Source of the DNA: DASYYE01 sp035946955
Lineage (GTDB): Bacteria; Actinomycetota; Actinomycetes; Streptosporangiales; Streptosporangiaceae
Reading direction: 5' to 3'
NCBI GenBank assembly: GCA_035946955.1
Contig: DASYYE010000062.1
Location: 1-30,160, forward strand
Length of the DNA: 30,160 bases
Shown in pieces: positions 1 to 7,273 of the stretch; position 1 is the stretch's first letter, and the number at the start of each line of letters is the position of its first letter. The notes under the pieces were generated by a model. That model saw only the letters and a program-made list of their open reading frames with translations, was not told the DNA's origin and ran no database searches. Both the position numbers and the translations under genes were made by a program.

Positions 1-2
1 CG

Positions 3-1028
3 GCCGCGGCGGCGATCATGGAGGGGCGGGGCAACCAGTACCCGCCCGGGAAGGGCATCCTGGAGCTGCGCCAGGCGATCGCCGCGCACCAGAAGCGCTG
101 GTACGGCTTTGACCTGGACCCGGACAGCCAGGTCCTGGTCACGGCCGGGGCGACCGAGGCGATCGCGGCGGCTCTGATCGCGCTCATGGAGCCGGGCGAC
201 GAGGCCATCGCGTTCGAGCCCTACTACGACTCCTACGCGGCCTCGGTGGCGATGGCGGGCGGCACGCGGGTGCCGGTCACGCTGCGGCCCCCGGACTTCC
301 GGCCCGACCTGGACGCGCTGCGCGCCGCGATCACCCCCCGCACCAGGCTGATCCTGCTGAACTCTCCGCACAACCCGACCGGCGTGGTGTTCACCCCTGC
401 GGAGCTGGCCGGCATCGCCGAGATCGCCTGCGAGCGTGACCTGCTCGTGGTCTCCGACGAGGTGTACGAGCACATGGTGTTCGAGGGCACACACGTGCCC
501 ATCGCGTCACTGCCCGGCATGGCCGGACGGACTGTCACGATCAGCTCGGCGGCCAAGACCTTCTCGTTCACCGGCTGGAAGGTCGGCTGGGTGACCGGCA
601 CCGCGGAGGTCGTGGCCGCGGTCCGCGCCGCCAAGCAGTTCCTCACCTACGTCGGCAGCGGCCCGTTCCAGTACGCGATCGCGCAGGCGCTCGCCCTGCC
701 GGACACCTACTACGCCTCGCTGGCCAGCGATCTGCGGGCCAAGCGCGACTTCCTGTGCGACGGCCTCGCCGCAGCAGGCTTCGAGGTGTACCGCCCCTCC
801 GGGACGTACTTCATCACCACCGACGTGCGCTCGCTCGGCCACGGCGACGCGCTCGCGTTCTGCCGTGACCTGCCGCACCGGGTGGGTGTGGCCGCGATCC
901 CGGTCTCGGTGTTCTACGACGACGCTGACGCTGGCCGGTGGCAGGTCCGGTTCGCGTTCTGCAAGCGGCAGGAGGTCCTGGCGGAGGCGCTGGCCCGCCT
1001 CACCGGTGGTCCAGGTGACCAAGCCTGA
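3..1028 (+). CDS. PLP-dependent class I/II aminotransferase, 5'-truncated by window edge
   Basis: This is a fold-type I aminotransferase that transfers an amino group between an amino acid and a 2-oxo acid in the cytoplasm, using pyridoxal phosphate. The frame is open to the left edge (AAAAI precedes the first ATG at 18), and the early motif NQYPPGKG normally lies about 50 residues into such enzymes, so the true start is outside the window. Counting from the ATG at 18, the family motifs are NSPHNPTG (115-122), SDEVYEH (146-152) and SSAAKTFSFTGWKVGW, where K180 is the expected Schiff-base lysine. The C-terminus is complete. It resembles the DapC / methionine aminotransferase (YbdL) subgroup, but substrate cannot be assigned from sequence alone. 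It converges on the ferredoxin gene, with about 40 bp between the stops. Confidence 0.92.
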   Translation, partial: AAAAIMEGRGNQYPPGKGILELRQAIAAHQKRWYGFDLDPDSQVLVTAGATEAIAAALIALMEPGDEAIAFEPYYDSYAASVAMAGGTRVPVTLRPPDFRPDLDALRAAITPRTRLILLNSPHNPTGVVFTPAELAGIAEIACERDLLVVSDEVYEHMVFEGTHVPIASLPGMAGRTVTISSAAKTFSFTGWKVGWVTGTAEVVAAVRAAKQFLTYVGSGPFQYAIAQALALPDTYYASLASDLRAKRDFLCDGLAAAGFEVYRPSGTYFITTDVRSLGHGDALAFCRDLPHRVGVAAIPVSVFYDDADAGRWQVRFAFCKRQEVLAEALARLTGGPGDQA

Positions 1029-1070
1029 ACCCCGCTCTCCCTAGGCCGCGTCGCCTGCCGGAGGCCGTGT

Positions 1071-1259
1071 TCAGTCAATCCGGAGGGCCCTCTTGGGACA
1101 CGAGTCAACCGCCCGCCGGACCAGGCCAGCCAGCGCCTCAGGCACCTCTTGCACCAGAATGTGCAACTGGTCCTCGTCATCGACCTCGAAGACATCAGGG
1201 ACCAGCCCCGCGCAGACCGCGTTGGCCTCACAGACCCGGCTGTCAACTATCACCCGCAT
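1071..1259 (-). CDS. [3Fe-4S] single-cluster ferredoxin (62 aa)
   Basis: This is a small cytoplasmic electron carrier. The 62-residue protein begins MRVIVDSRVCEANAVCAG and ends DSCPKRALRID. Cysteines at 10, 16 and 54 give C-x5-C...C-P; the usual second cysteine of a C-x2-C-x2-C motif is replaced (residue 13 is Asn), which is typical of [3Fe-4S] ferredoxins that serve cytochrome P450s in actinomycetes. A GGAGGG ribosome site about 6 nt upstream of the ATG at 1259-1257 fixes the start. It is divergent from the methyltransferase that starts at 1281, leaving only 21 bp for two start regions. No P450 or ferredoxin reductase is visible nearby, so its partner is unknown. Confidence 0.9.
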   Translation of the reverse strand: MRVIVDSRVCEANAVCAGLVPDVFEVDDEDQLHILVQEVPEALAGLVRRAVDSCPKRALRID

Positions 1260-1280
1260 CGCACCCTCCAGGACGCAACC

Positions 1281-1937
1281 GTGACCGACCTTAGCGCCGC
1301 CCCCATGCCCGAAGCGCTGCGGCAGGCGGCGGAGGCCGCCACCGGCTTCATGCCCGCGGCAGAGGGCCTCGCACTGTACTCCGCAGCGGCGGCCTACGCG
1401 CCGCTTGGCCCGGTCCTGGAGATCGGCACCTATTGCGGCAAGTCCACGGTCTACCTCGCGGCAGCGGCACGCACCGCCGGGCAGGTGGTGGTCACCGTGG
1501 ACCATCACCACGGGTCGGAGGAGAACCAGCCGGGCTGGGAGTACCACGACCCCACCCTGGTGGACCCACGGACCGGCCGGCTCGACACCCTGCCGCACAT
1601 GCGGGCCACCCTCAGCGCCGCCGGGCTGGACGAAGCGGTGATCGCCGTGGTGGGGCGTTCGGCGGATGTCGCGAAACTGTGGGGCCAGCTACTGGGCCTG
1701 CTGTTCATCGACGGCGGCCACACTGACATCGCCGCCAGCACTGACTACGACTGCTGGGCACCCTGGGTGATGCCTGGCGGAGCGCTGGCGATCCACGACG
1801 TGTTCCCCGACCCCGCCGACGGTGGCCAGGCCCCCTACCGGGTCTACCAGAGAGCCGTGGCGTCTGGTGCGTTCACCGAGGTCGCCGTGGCAGGCTCCCT
1901 GCGCGTCCTGGAACGCACCGGTGACGGGATCGGCTGA
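1281..1937 (+). CDS. class I SAM-dependent methyltransferase (Methyltransf_24-like)
   Basis: This is a predicted SAM-dependent methyltransferase of 218 residues with unknown acceptor. Motif I is VLEIGTYCGKSTVYLA (about 45-60), and a later FIDGGHT matches the D-G-G-H signature of the Methyltransf_24 group, followed by LAIHDVF. I chose the GTG at 1281 (AGGA about 7 nt upstream) because an earlier in-frame ATG at 1149 would lie entirely inside the opposite-strand ferredoxin gene; an ATG at 1305 is another option. It is convergent with the prenyltransferase-like gene, 6 bp between stops. With the three leftward genes beyond it, it probably belongs to one glycoconjugate or lipid-modification locus (inference). 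Confidence 0.85.
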   Translation: MTDLSAAPMPEALRQAAEAATGFMPAAEGLALYSAAAAYAPLGPVLEIGTYCGKSTVYLAAAARTAGQVVVTVDHHHGSEENQPGWEYHDPTLVDPRTGRLDTLPHMRATLSAAGLDEAVIAVVGRSADVAKLWGQLLGLLFIDGGHTDIAASTDYDCWAPWVMPGGALAIHDVFPDPADGGQAPYRVYQRAVASGAFTEVAVAGSLRVLERTGDGIG

Positions 1938-1943
1938 ACCCCG

Positions 1944-3068
1944 TCAGGAGCGCACGTCCACGTCCTGGCAGCCGCAGGCGTCAGGGTCTGGTGCCGGCTG
2001 GGGCTGGGGTGCGGCACCGACGTCGCGGAACAGCGCGGCGGCACCGGTGGCCTGTGACAGGGCGTCAGCAGCGAGGATCACCGCCGCTGCGGTCCAGGTG
2101 CTCCGCTCGGCGGGGAAGTGGGCCTTGTTCACGTACTGCCAGCCGGTCCAGTAGGCACCGTCGGTGTCGCGCAGGTGCTGGACCTTGGTGAACAGCTCAA
2201 CGGCGCGGGAGCGCTCGCCCACCGCGTCCAAAGCCATGACCAGCTCGCAGGTCTCCGCGCCGGTGACCCACGGTTCGGGAAGGATGCAGCGCACCCCCAG
2301 GCCGTCCACCACGAACTCCGGCCATCCATCCGCCAGCCGGTCCAGTGCCCGTGGCCCGCGCAGCGGGCCGGCCAGCACCGGGTAGTACCAGTCCATCGAG
2401 AACTGGCTCTTGTCGGCGAATGCCTCGGGGTGGCAGGCCACCACGTGCCCAAGCTGGTCGGCGGCGAGCTCCCAGTCCGGCTGTGGCTCGCCCACCAGGT
2501 CAGCCAGCCACCCGCCGCAGCGCAGGCTCTGGTAGATGCTCGAGCAGCCCGTCAGCAGCGCGTACCCGCCCGCCTGCCCGCCGGCGTGCCGTTCCCACAA
2601 GACCTCACCCCGGGGTGCCTGCAGGTCCAGCACGAACCCCAGGGCCTGGACCACTGCCGGCCACATCGCCCGCACGAATGCCATGTCGCCGGTCAGCAGG
2701 TACTCGTGCCACACGCCCACCGCGACGTAGGCGGCCTGGTTGCTGTCGGTGCTGGCGTCACTGACCTCGCCGCCGGGCTCGGTCCGCTTGGGCCAGGAGC
2801 CGTCGGTCCGCTGGCTGCGCCGCAGCCACTCGTACGCCCGCCGGGCCGGGCCGGACAGCCCGACGACCGACAGCGCCATGGCGCACTCGGTGTGGTTCCA
2901 CGCATCGGTGTGCCCGTCCGGCCAGCCGATGGCGCCGTCGGGCTGCTGCCGGGCGGCGATACTCCGGCCGGTCGCCAGCACGTCGCTGGTGGTGAGCACC
3001 CCCGGGACCGATGGGAGGGCGCTGCGTGTGGCTGGTGTGGTGGGTGCGTACGGGAGGGCCTCAGGCAT
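1944..3068 (-). CDS. prenyltransferase/squalene-cyclase-like alpha-alpha barrel protein
   Basis: This is a 374-residue protein resembling those annotated in actinobacteria as prenyltransferases, with a terpenoid-cyclase/protein-prenyltransferase toroid fold. Repeats of the type ARQQPDGAIGWPDG (about 38-51) and LRRSQRTDGSWPK (about 81-93) match the Q-x-x-DG-x-W pattern of squalene/hopene cyclase repeats. Later blocks such as DSNQAAYVAVG and the DTDGAYWTGWQY region continue the helical-barrel pattern. I see no DxDD cyclase motif, so catalysis is uncertain and a sugar- or lipid-processing barrel enzyme is possible. The C-terminus is Pro/Ala rich and ends CGCQDVDVRS. Its ATG overlaps the stop of the upstream methyltransferase by 8 bp, which implies translational coupling in a glycosyltransferase-methyltransferase-barrel operon. 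Confidence 0.8.
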   Translation of the reverse strand: MPEALPYAPTTPATRSALPSVPGVLTTSDVLATGRSIAARQQPDGAIGWPDGHTDAWNHTECAMALSVVGLSGPARRAYEWLRRSQRTDGSWPKRTEPGGEVSDASTDSNQAAYVAVGVWHEYLLTGDMAFVRAMWPAVVQALGFVLDLQAPRGEVLWERHAGGQAGGYALLTGCSSIYQSLRCGGWLADLVGEPQPDWELAADQLGHVVACHPEAFADKSQFSMDWYYPVLAGPLRGPRALDRLADGWPEFVVDGLGVRCILPEPWVTGAETCELVMALDAVGERSRAVELFTKVQHLRDTDGAYWTGWQYVNKAHFPAERSTWTAAAVILAADALSQATGAAALFRDVGAAPQPQPAPDPDACGCQDVDVRS

Positions 3069-3828
3069 GGGCGGGGGCCAGGACGCAGTGGTCCGCAGCG
3101 GCGGCCTGCTGAGGGCTGCCGGGCTTGCGGGCGTATACGACGAGGCTCTTGCCGATGACCGGGTTCAGCGCCTGCTCCGCGAGCCGGGTCAGGGCCGGGC
3201 GGCTGGTGATGTCCCAGACCAGCAGCCGGTGGTAGGCCTGCGCCAGCGGATGGCCGTCGTTGTGCACCCCGACCGCGCACTTCAGCCACCAATACGGCGA
3301 GTGCAGACCATGGGCATGGTGGTGGCCGCTGACGTTCAGGCCGGCCTGGCGCAGCTTGGCCTCCAGTTCGGGCCGGGTGTAGATACGCACGTGCCCGCCG
3401 GGGACGTTGTGGTAGTCGTCCGAGAGCTGCCAGCAGATCCGCTCCGGCAGCCACGCGGGCACGGTCACCGCCAGCAGGCCGCCCGGTGCCAGCACCCGGG
3501 CGATCTCGCCCAGTGCCCGCTGGTCGCCCGGCACGTGCTCGAGCACCTCGGCGGCGATGACCCGGTCGAAGGCGTTGTCGGCGAATGGCATCGCGGTGGC
3601 GTCGCCGCCCACGGCGTGCGCCCCTGCGGACTCAGCGACCTGGCCTTCGGCGTCCATGGCCGCCACCATCGTGGCGACCGTGCGCAGTTCGGTGGGGTCG
3701 GTGTCGAGTGCGGTGACGTGTGCGCCGCGGCGCAGTGCCTCGAACGCATGCCGCCCGCCCCCGCACCCGAGGTCGAGCACCCGGTTGCCGGGCCCGACCG
3801 GGAAGCGGCGGAAGTCAACGGTGAGCAG
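3061..3828 (-). CDS. class I SAM-dependent methyltransferase, possible CTG start
   Basis: This is a predicted SAM-dependent methyltransferase of the Methyltransf_11/25 type with unknown acceptor. Motif I is RVLDLGCGGGRHAFEAL, the acidic ribose-binding residue lies in VTALDTD, and the post-I regions FDRVIAAEVLEHV and LAPGGLLAVTVP are typical. The only conventional start is the ATG at 3858, but that lies without a ribosome site inside the glycosyltransferase gene. A perfect AGGAGG at 3843-3838 is followed, after 9 nt, by an in-frame CTG at 3828, giving a protein that starts (L/M)LTVDFRRF. I therefore prefer CTG; the 3858 start would add ten residues. The gene overlaps the glycosyltransferase stop and the barrel-protein start, so the three genes are co-translated. 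Confidence 0.88.
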   Translation of the reverse strand: MLTVDFRRFPVGPGNRVLDLGCGGGRHAFEALRRGAHVTALDTDPTELRTVATMVAAMDAEGQVAESAGAHAVGGDATAMPFADNAFDRVIAAEVLEHVPGDQRALGEIARVLAPGGLLAVTVPAWLPERICWQLSDDYHNVPGGHVRIYTRPELEAKLRQAGLNVSGHHHAHGLHSPYWWLKCAVGVHNDGHPLAQAYHRLLVWDITSRPALTRLAEQALNPVIGKSLVVYARKPGSPQQAAAADHCVLAPAHA

Positions 3829-5077
3829 GGGGGCGCACCTCCTGTCGGCCGTGGGCACTGATCACCCGTTCGTATTCGGCCACGGTGGCCTGGGCCACGG
3901 CGGACCAGGTGTAACGTTCCTGGACCCGCTGCCACGCCGCCTGGGACAGGCTGGCCCGGCGCTGCGGCGAGTCGAACAGGTCACGCAGGGCGGCGGCGAG
4001 CTCTTCGGCGTCCCCCGGCTCCACCAGCACAGCCGCATCGCCCGTCACCTCGGGCAGGGCGCCGGTGCGGCTGGCCACCAGGGGAGTGGCCGACGCCATG
4101 TGTTCCACCGCCGGCAGCGAGAAGCCCTCGTAGAGGGAAGGGACGACCGCCACTTCCGCGCTGGCCGTCAGTTCCGCGAGTTCCTGGTCGCTGATGCCAC
4201 TGACAAAACGCACCCGGTCGCCCAGGGAGAGCTCGCCTACGAGCCGTTCGGTGGGCCCGCCAGCGGCTGGCTTGGCAACCATGACCAGGTGGGCGTCCCG
4301 TTCGGTGGCGAGCTTGGCGAGTGCTCCCAGGAGCGTGGACACGCCCTTGATCGGTGAGTCCGCACTGGCGATGGCGACGATCCGGCCGGGCACCCGGGGA
4401 GTGGGCCGCGGGTGGAAGAGGCGGGTGTCGACCCCGAGCGGGATGACGTGGACATTGTCAGGCGCCACACCGAAGTCCCGGCAGATGTCGGCGCGAGAGG
4501 ACTGCGAGGCGGTCAGCACCGTCCCGCAGCGGCGGGCGACCCGTGCCTGCATCCGCACGAACGAGTACCACCGCCACTTGGCGTACCGCGCCGTGCCGGT
4601 GGCATTGGCGAGCTCGATCCGGCGGTCCACGCTGATCGGGTGGTGGATGCTCGTCACCAGGGGGAGTCCCGCCTGGGGCAGTGCCAGCAGGCCGTAGGCG
4701 AGCACCTGGTTGTCGTGGACCAGGTCGAAGTCGCCGCGGCGGGCCAGCAGTGCCCGGCGGGCCCGCCAGCTGAAGGTCAGTGGCTCGGGGAACGCCCCGG
4801 TGCGCATCGCCGCGTACTCGTAGACGTCGATCCAGTCGCGGTACTCCGACAACCTGGGGTTGCGGAACGGGTCGGGCTCCCGGTACAGGTCCAGGCTGGG
4901 GATCTCGCGCAGCACCGGGCCTGGTTCCAGCTCGGGATAGGGCTGGCCGGAGAAGACCTCGACATGATGGCCGAGACCGGCCAGTTCACGGGACAGGTGC
5001 CGCAGGTAGATGCCCTGGCCGCCGACGTGCGGCTTGCTGCGGTACGAAACGAGTGCGATGCGGAGGGGGGTGTCCAC
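3815..5077 (-). CDS. family 4 glycosyltransferase (GT-B fold)
   Basis: This is a predicted retaining glycosyltransferase of about 420 residues that moves a sugar from a nucleotide donor to an unknown acceptor at the cytoplasmic face of the membrane. The N-terminal Rossmann domain begins RIALVSYRSKPHVGGQGIYL, with the Gly-rich acceptor-side loop. The C-terminal half carries HVIPLGVDTRLFHP, the donor-domain start VAIASADSPIKGV, and the E-x7-E signature in YEGFSLPAVEHMASATPLVA. GTG codons at 5089 and 5077 are both possible. GAGAGG abuts the first and lies 11 nt before the second, so I favour 5077. It heads a leftward operon and is divergent from gmd, which may provide the GDP-sugar donor (inference). 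Confidence 0.9.
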   Translation of the reverse strand: MDTPLRIALVSYRSKPHVGGQGIYLRHLSRELAGLGHHVEVFSGQPYPELEPGPVLREIPSLDLYREPDPFRNPRLSEYRDWIDVYEYAAMRTGAFPEPLTFSWRARRALLARRGDFDLVHDNQVLAYGLLALPQAGLPLVTSIHHPISVDRRIELANATGTARYAKWRWYSFVRMQARVARRCGTVLTASQSSRADICRDFGVAPDNVHVIPLGVDTRLFHPRPTPRVPGRIVAIASADSPIKGVSTLLGALAKLATERDAHLVMVAKPAAGGPTERLVGELSLGDRVRFVSGISDQELAELTASAEVAVVPSLYEGFSLPAVEHMASATPLVASRTGALPEVTGDAAVLVEPGDAEELAAALRDLFDSPQRRASLSQAAWQRVQERYTWSAVAQATVAEYERVISAHGRQEVRPPAHR

Positions 5078-5274
5078 GTGGGTTCGCACCTCTCGTCCGC
5101 GGCGGCATGAGTGGGGGAGACGGCGCCACCGCCCGCGGGGGCCACGCGCGGCGGCCGGGGCGGGCCGGGCCCGCCGTCAGGTCTCCAGGGAGCGAACAGT
5201 ACCACCCGGTAGCCGCGCGGCGGGGCCGGGTGCCGGAGCCGGACGGCGCCGGCGTTCCGCACCCGCTCGCGTCG

Positions 5275-5280
5275 TACTCT
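5275..5280 (+). promoter_or_regulatory. candidate -10 element for a leaderless gmd transcript
   Basis: TACTCT fits the actinobacterial TAnnnT -10 pattern and ends 6 nt before the gmd ATG at 5287. There is no Shine-Dalgarno sequence, as expected if transcription starts at the start codon. No convincing -35 is visible, so this is a weak prediction. Confidence 0.35.
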
Positions 5281-5286
5281 GACCAG

Positions 5287-6321
5287 ATGGCCAAGCGCGC
5301 ATTGATTACCGGGATCACCGGGCAGGACGGGTCTTACCTCGCGGAGCACCTGCTCCAGGAGGGCTACGAGGTGTGGGGGCTGGTGCGTGGCCAGTCCAAC
5401 CCGCGTGTCAGGCGGGTCCGCCAGTTGCTGGGTGACGTGCGCCTGGTGCGCGGTGACCTGCTCGACCAGGGCAGCCTGATCTCGGCTATCGAGCGCGTCC
5501 AGCCGGACGAGGTGTACAACCTGGCCGCGATCTCTTACGTGCCGATGTCGTGGCAGCAGGCGGAGCTGACCGGCGAGGTCACCGGGGTCGGGGTGCTGCG
5601 GGCACTGGAAGCCATCCGGGTGTGCAGCGGCATCAGCACCTCCCGCACGCCTGGGGGTTCCCAGATCCGCTTCTACCAGGCGTCCTCGTCCGAGATGTTC
5701 GGGATGGTCACGGAGTCGCCGCAGAACGAGACCACGCCGTTCCACCCGCGCAGCCCCTATGGCGTGGCCAAGGCCTATGGCCACTTCCTCACCCAGAACT
5801 ACCGGGAGTCCTACGGGATGTTCGCTGTCTCGGGGATCCTGTTCAACCACGAGTCGCCGCGCCGGGGCAGCGAGTTCGTCACCCGCAAGGTCTCGCTCGG
5901 GGTGGCGAGGATCAAACTCGGGCTGCAGCGGGAGCTGCGGCTGGGCACACTCACGGCGCGGCGGGACTGGGGTTTCGCAGCCGACTATGTGCGGGCCATG
6001 CACCTCATGCTCACCCGGGACCGGCCGGAGGACTTCGTGGTGGGCACCGGCGTGACCCACAGCGTGGGCGAGCTCGTGGCGCGGGCCTTCGGGGTGGCCG
6101 GGCTGGACTGGCACGACTACGTCGTGTGCGACGCGGGGTATGTGCGCCCCGCCGAGGTGGACCACTTGTGCGCGGACCCGTCCAAGGCCACGAAGGAACT
6201 CGGGTGGGAACCAACCGTCGGCTTCGACGACCTGGTCGCCATGATGGTCGAGTCCGACCTGGCGCTGCTGTCCGGGCCCGGGGCGGACGAGGACGACTCC
6301 TACGGCCCGGAAGCCTGGTGA
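5287..6321 (+). CDS. gmd: GDP-mannose 4,6-dehydratase
   Basis: This enzyme converts GDP-D-mannose to GDP-4-keto-6-deoxy-D-mannose, the precursor of GDP-fucose, GDP-rhamnose or GDP-perosamine, in the cytoplasm. The 344-residue protein is a full-length extended SDR. The NADP-binding motif is ALITGITGQDGSYLAEHLL (residues 5-23), and the family landmarks DEVYNLAAISYVPMSW, YQASSSEMFG, SPYGVAKAYGH (catalytic Y-x3-K), LFNHESPRRG and ARRDWGFAADYVRAMH are all present. The ATG at 5287 is chosen because the family starts exactly here; a longer upstream frame has no family match. It is divergent from the glycosyltransferase with about 210 bp between. No GDP-fucose synthase or reductase follows, so the final sugar is not known. 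Confidence 0.96.
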   Translation: MAKRALITGITGQDGSYLAEHLLQEGYEVWGLVRGQSNPRVRRVRQLLGDVRLVRGDLLDQGSLISAIERVQPDEVYNLAAISYVPMSWQQAELTGEVTGVGVLRALEAIRVCSGISTSRTPGGSQIRFYQASSSEMFGMVTESPQNETTPFHPRSPYGVAKAYGHFLTQNYRESYGMFAVSGILFNHESPRRGSEFVTRKVSLGVARIKLGLQRELRLGTLTARRDWGFAADYVRAMHLMLTRDRPEDFVVGTGVTHSVGELVARAFGVAGLDWHDYVVCDAGYVRPAEVDHLCADPSKATKELGWEPTVGFDDLVAMMVESDLALLSGPGADEDDSYGPEAW

Positions 6322-6356
6322 GGCGCTAGGGGCCCGTCCTCCTAGACGGCGGCGCC
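6322..6356. terminator. possible bidirectional hairpin between gmd and the VIT-type gene
   Basis: CTAGG...CCTAG arms, flanked by GGCGC...GCGCC, lie between the convergent stops of gmd (6321) and the transporter (6342). The arms are short and the stem is interrupted, so termination activity is a guess from position. Confidence 0.3.
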
Positions 6357-7055
6357 GACCAGGCGGCCGATCAGGTAGGTGACCGCGGCGGCAGCCGTCC
6401 CCAGCAGGAGCTGGCGCACCGCCCCGCGCAGGAACGGCCGGTCGGTCAGCCGCGCGACCGCGCCGCCGCCGCCGAACGCGGCGACCGCGGCCAGCCCCAG
6501 CGCCGCTGGCAGAGAGGCGTAGCCAGCCAGGAACGGCAACAGCGGGACCAGGGCACCCACCGCGAAGGTCAGCAGCGAGGCGGTCGCCGCGGTCAGCGGC
6601 GACGGGAGGTCCCGGTGGTCGACCCCGAGTTCCTCCCGGACATGCAGGGCCAATGCCTCATCCGGGCGCGCGGAGATCTGCTGGGCAACGGCCTCGGCCA
6701 GCCCGGCCTCGACACCCCGGGCACGAAGAGTGCCCGCGAGCTCCTGCCGCTCGGCCTCGGCATGGTGTTCCAGCTCGAAGCGCTCCTTGCGGACCTCGGC
6801 CCCGACCAGCTCGTTCTGTGAGGACACCGACACGTACTCGCCGGTGGCCATGGAAAAGGCCCCGGCGAACAGCCCGGCCAGGCCGGTGAGGACGATGTGC
6901 GCGCTCCCGCCGCCCGCGTCCACGCCCGCGATCAGGGACACGTTGGTGACCAGCCCGTCCATGGCCCCGAACACGGCCGGGCGCAGCCACCCGCCCGACA
7001 CGTCGCGGTGCTGGTGGCCGTGGACTTCGCCGTCAGCGTTGCTATCAGTAGTCAT
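6342..7055 (-). CDS. VIT1/CCC1 family membrane transporter
   Basis: This is a predicted divalent-cation (iron or manganese) transporter of the VIT1/CCC1 family in the cytoplasmic membrane, 237 residues. After a His-rich start (GEVHGHQHRD) comes the family motif VFGAMDGLVTNVSLIAGV in TM1, then TM2 with AGLFAGAFSMATGEYVSVSSQNEL. A charged central helical hairpin (about 95-165) follows, then three further hydrophobic helices including LLTFAVGALVPLLPFLAGY and the C-terminal RLVGAAV. I selected the ATG at 7055, preceded by GGAAAG at 7 nt; ATG 7080 and a longer frame to 7232 lack family sequence. It stands alone, convergent with gmd, and is divergent from the ABC operon across about 220 bp. Confidence 0.9.
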   Translation of the reverse strand: MTTDSNADGEVHGHQHRDVSGGWLRPAVFGAMDGLVTNVSLIAGVDAGGGSAHIVLTGLAGLFAGAFSMATGEYVSVSSQNELVGAEVRKERFELEHHAEAERQELAGTLRARGVEAGLAEAVAQQISARPDEALALHVREELGVDHRDLPSPLTAATASLLTFAVGALVPLLPFLAGYASLPAALGLAAVAAFGGGGAVARLTDRPFLRGAVRQLLLGTAAAAVTYLIGRLVGAAV

Positions 7056-7155
7056 CGCAATGCTTTCCGGGTGCCCCATGGCCTCTGACCATGCCGTTCG
7101 TGCATGGCTTCGCGGCCGTCCGTCAGTCACTGATGGTTTCGACCCCAGCAGCGCC

Positions 7156-7166
7156 GGTATCATACC
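7156..7166 (-). promoter_or_regulatory. palindrome overlapping a TATGAT -10 in the divergent region
   Basis: GGTATCATACC is a perfect 11-bp palindrome in the 7056-7273 gap between the divergent transporter and ABC operon. On the minus strand it contains TATGAT, close to a consensus -10, about 100 bp upstream of the transporter start. This could be a promoter with an overlapping operator. No good -35 is visible, and no plus-strand promoter stands out in the gap. Confidence 0.3.
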
Positions 7167-7273
7167 TGCCGTTTGGGTAGGCACCGGAGCGTGACCCGCG
7201 CCATCCTGGCCTACGCGCCAGGGCAGGTCCATGCGGCGGCACCAGCCCGCGCCACACCCCCGGAGGGCGCGCC

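Noticed and set aside
1149..1280. Longer start of the first methyltransferase at ATG 1149
   Set aside because: This segment is the antisense of the ferredoxin gene, whose cysteine pattern and ribosome site are clear.
2118..3158. 346-residue plus-strand frame over the barrel-protein gene
   Set aside because: A shadow frame with Gly/Arg/His-rich sequence; the minus-strand gene is coupled to its neighbours and has the cyclase-type repeats.
4777..6165. 462-residue open frame opposite the glycosyltransferase and gmd
   Set aside because: High GC keeps antisense frames open. Its sequence is His/Arg/Pro-rich with no family motif, and the other strand has clear gmd and GT4 motifs.
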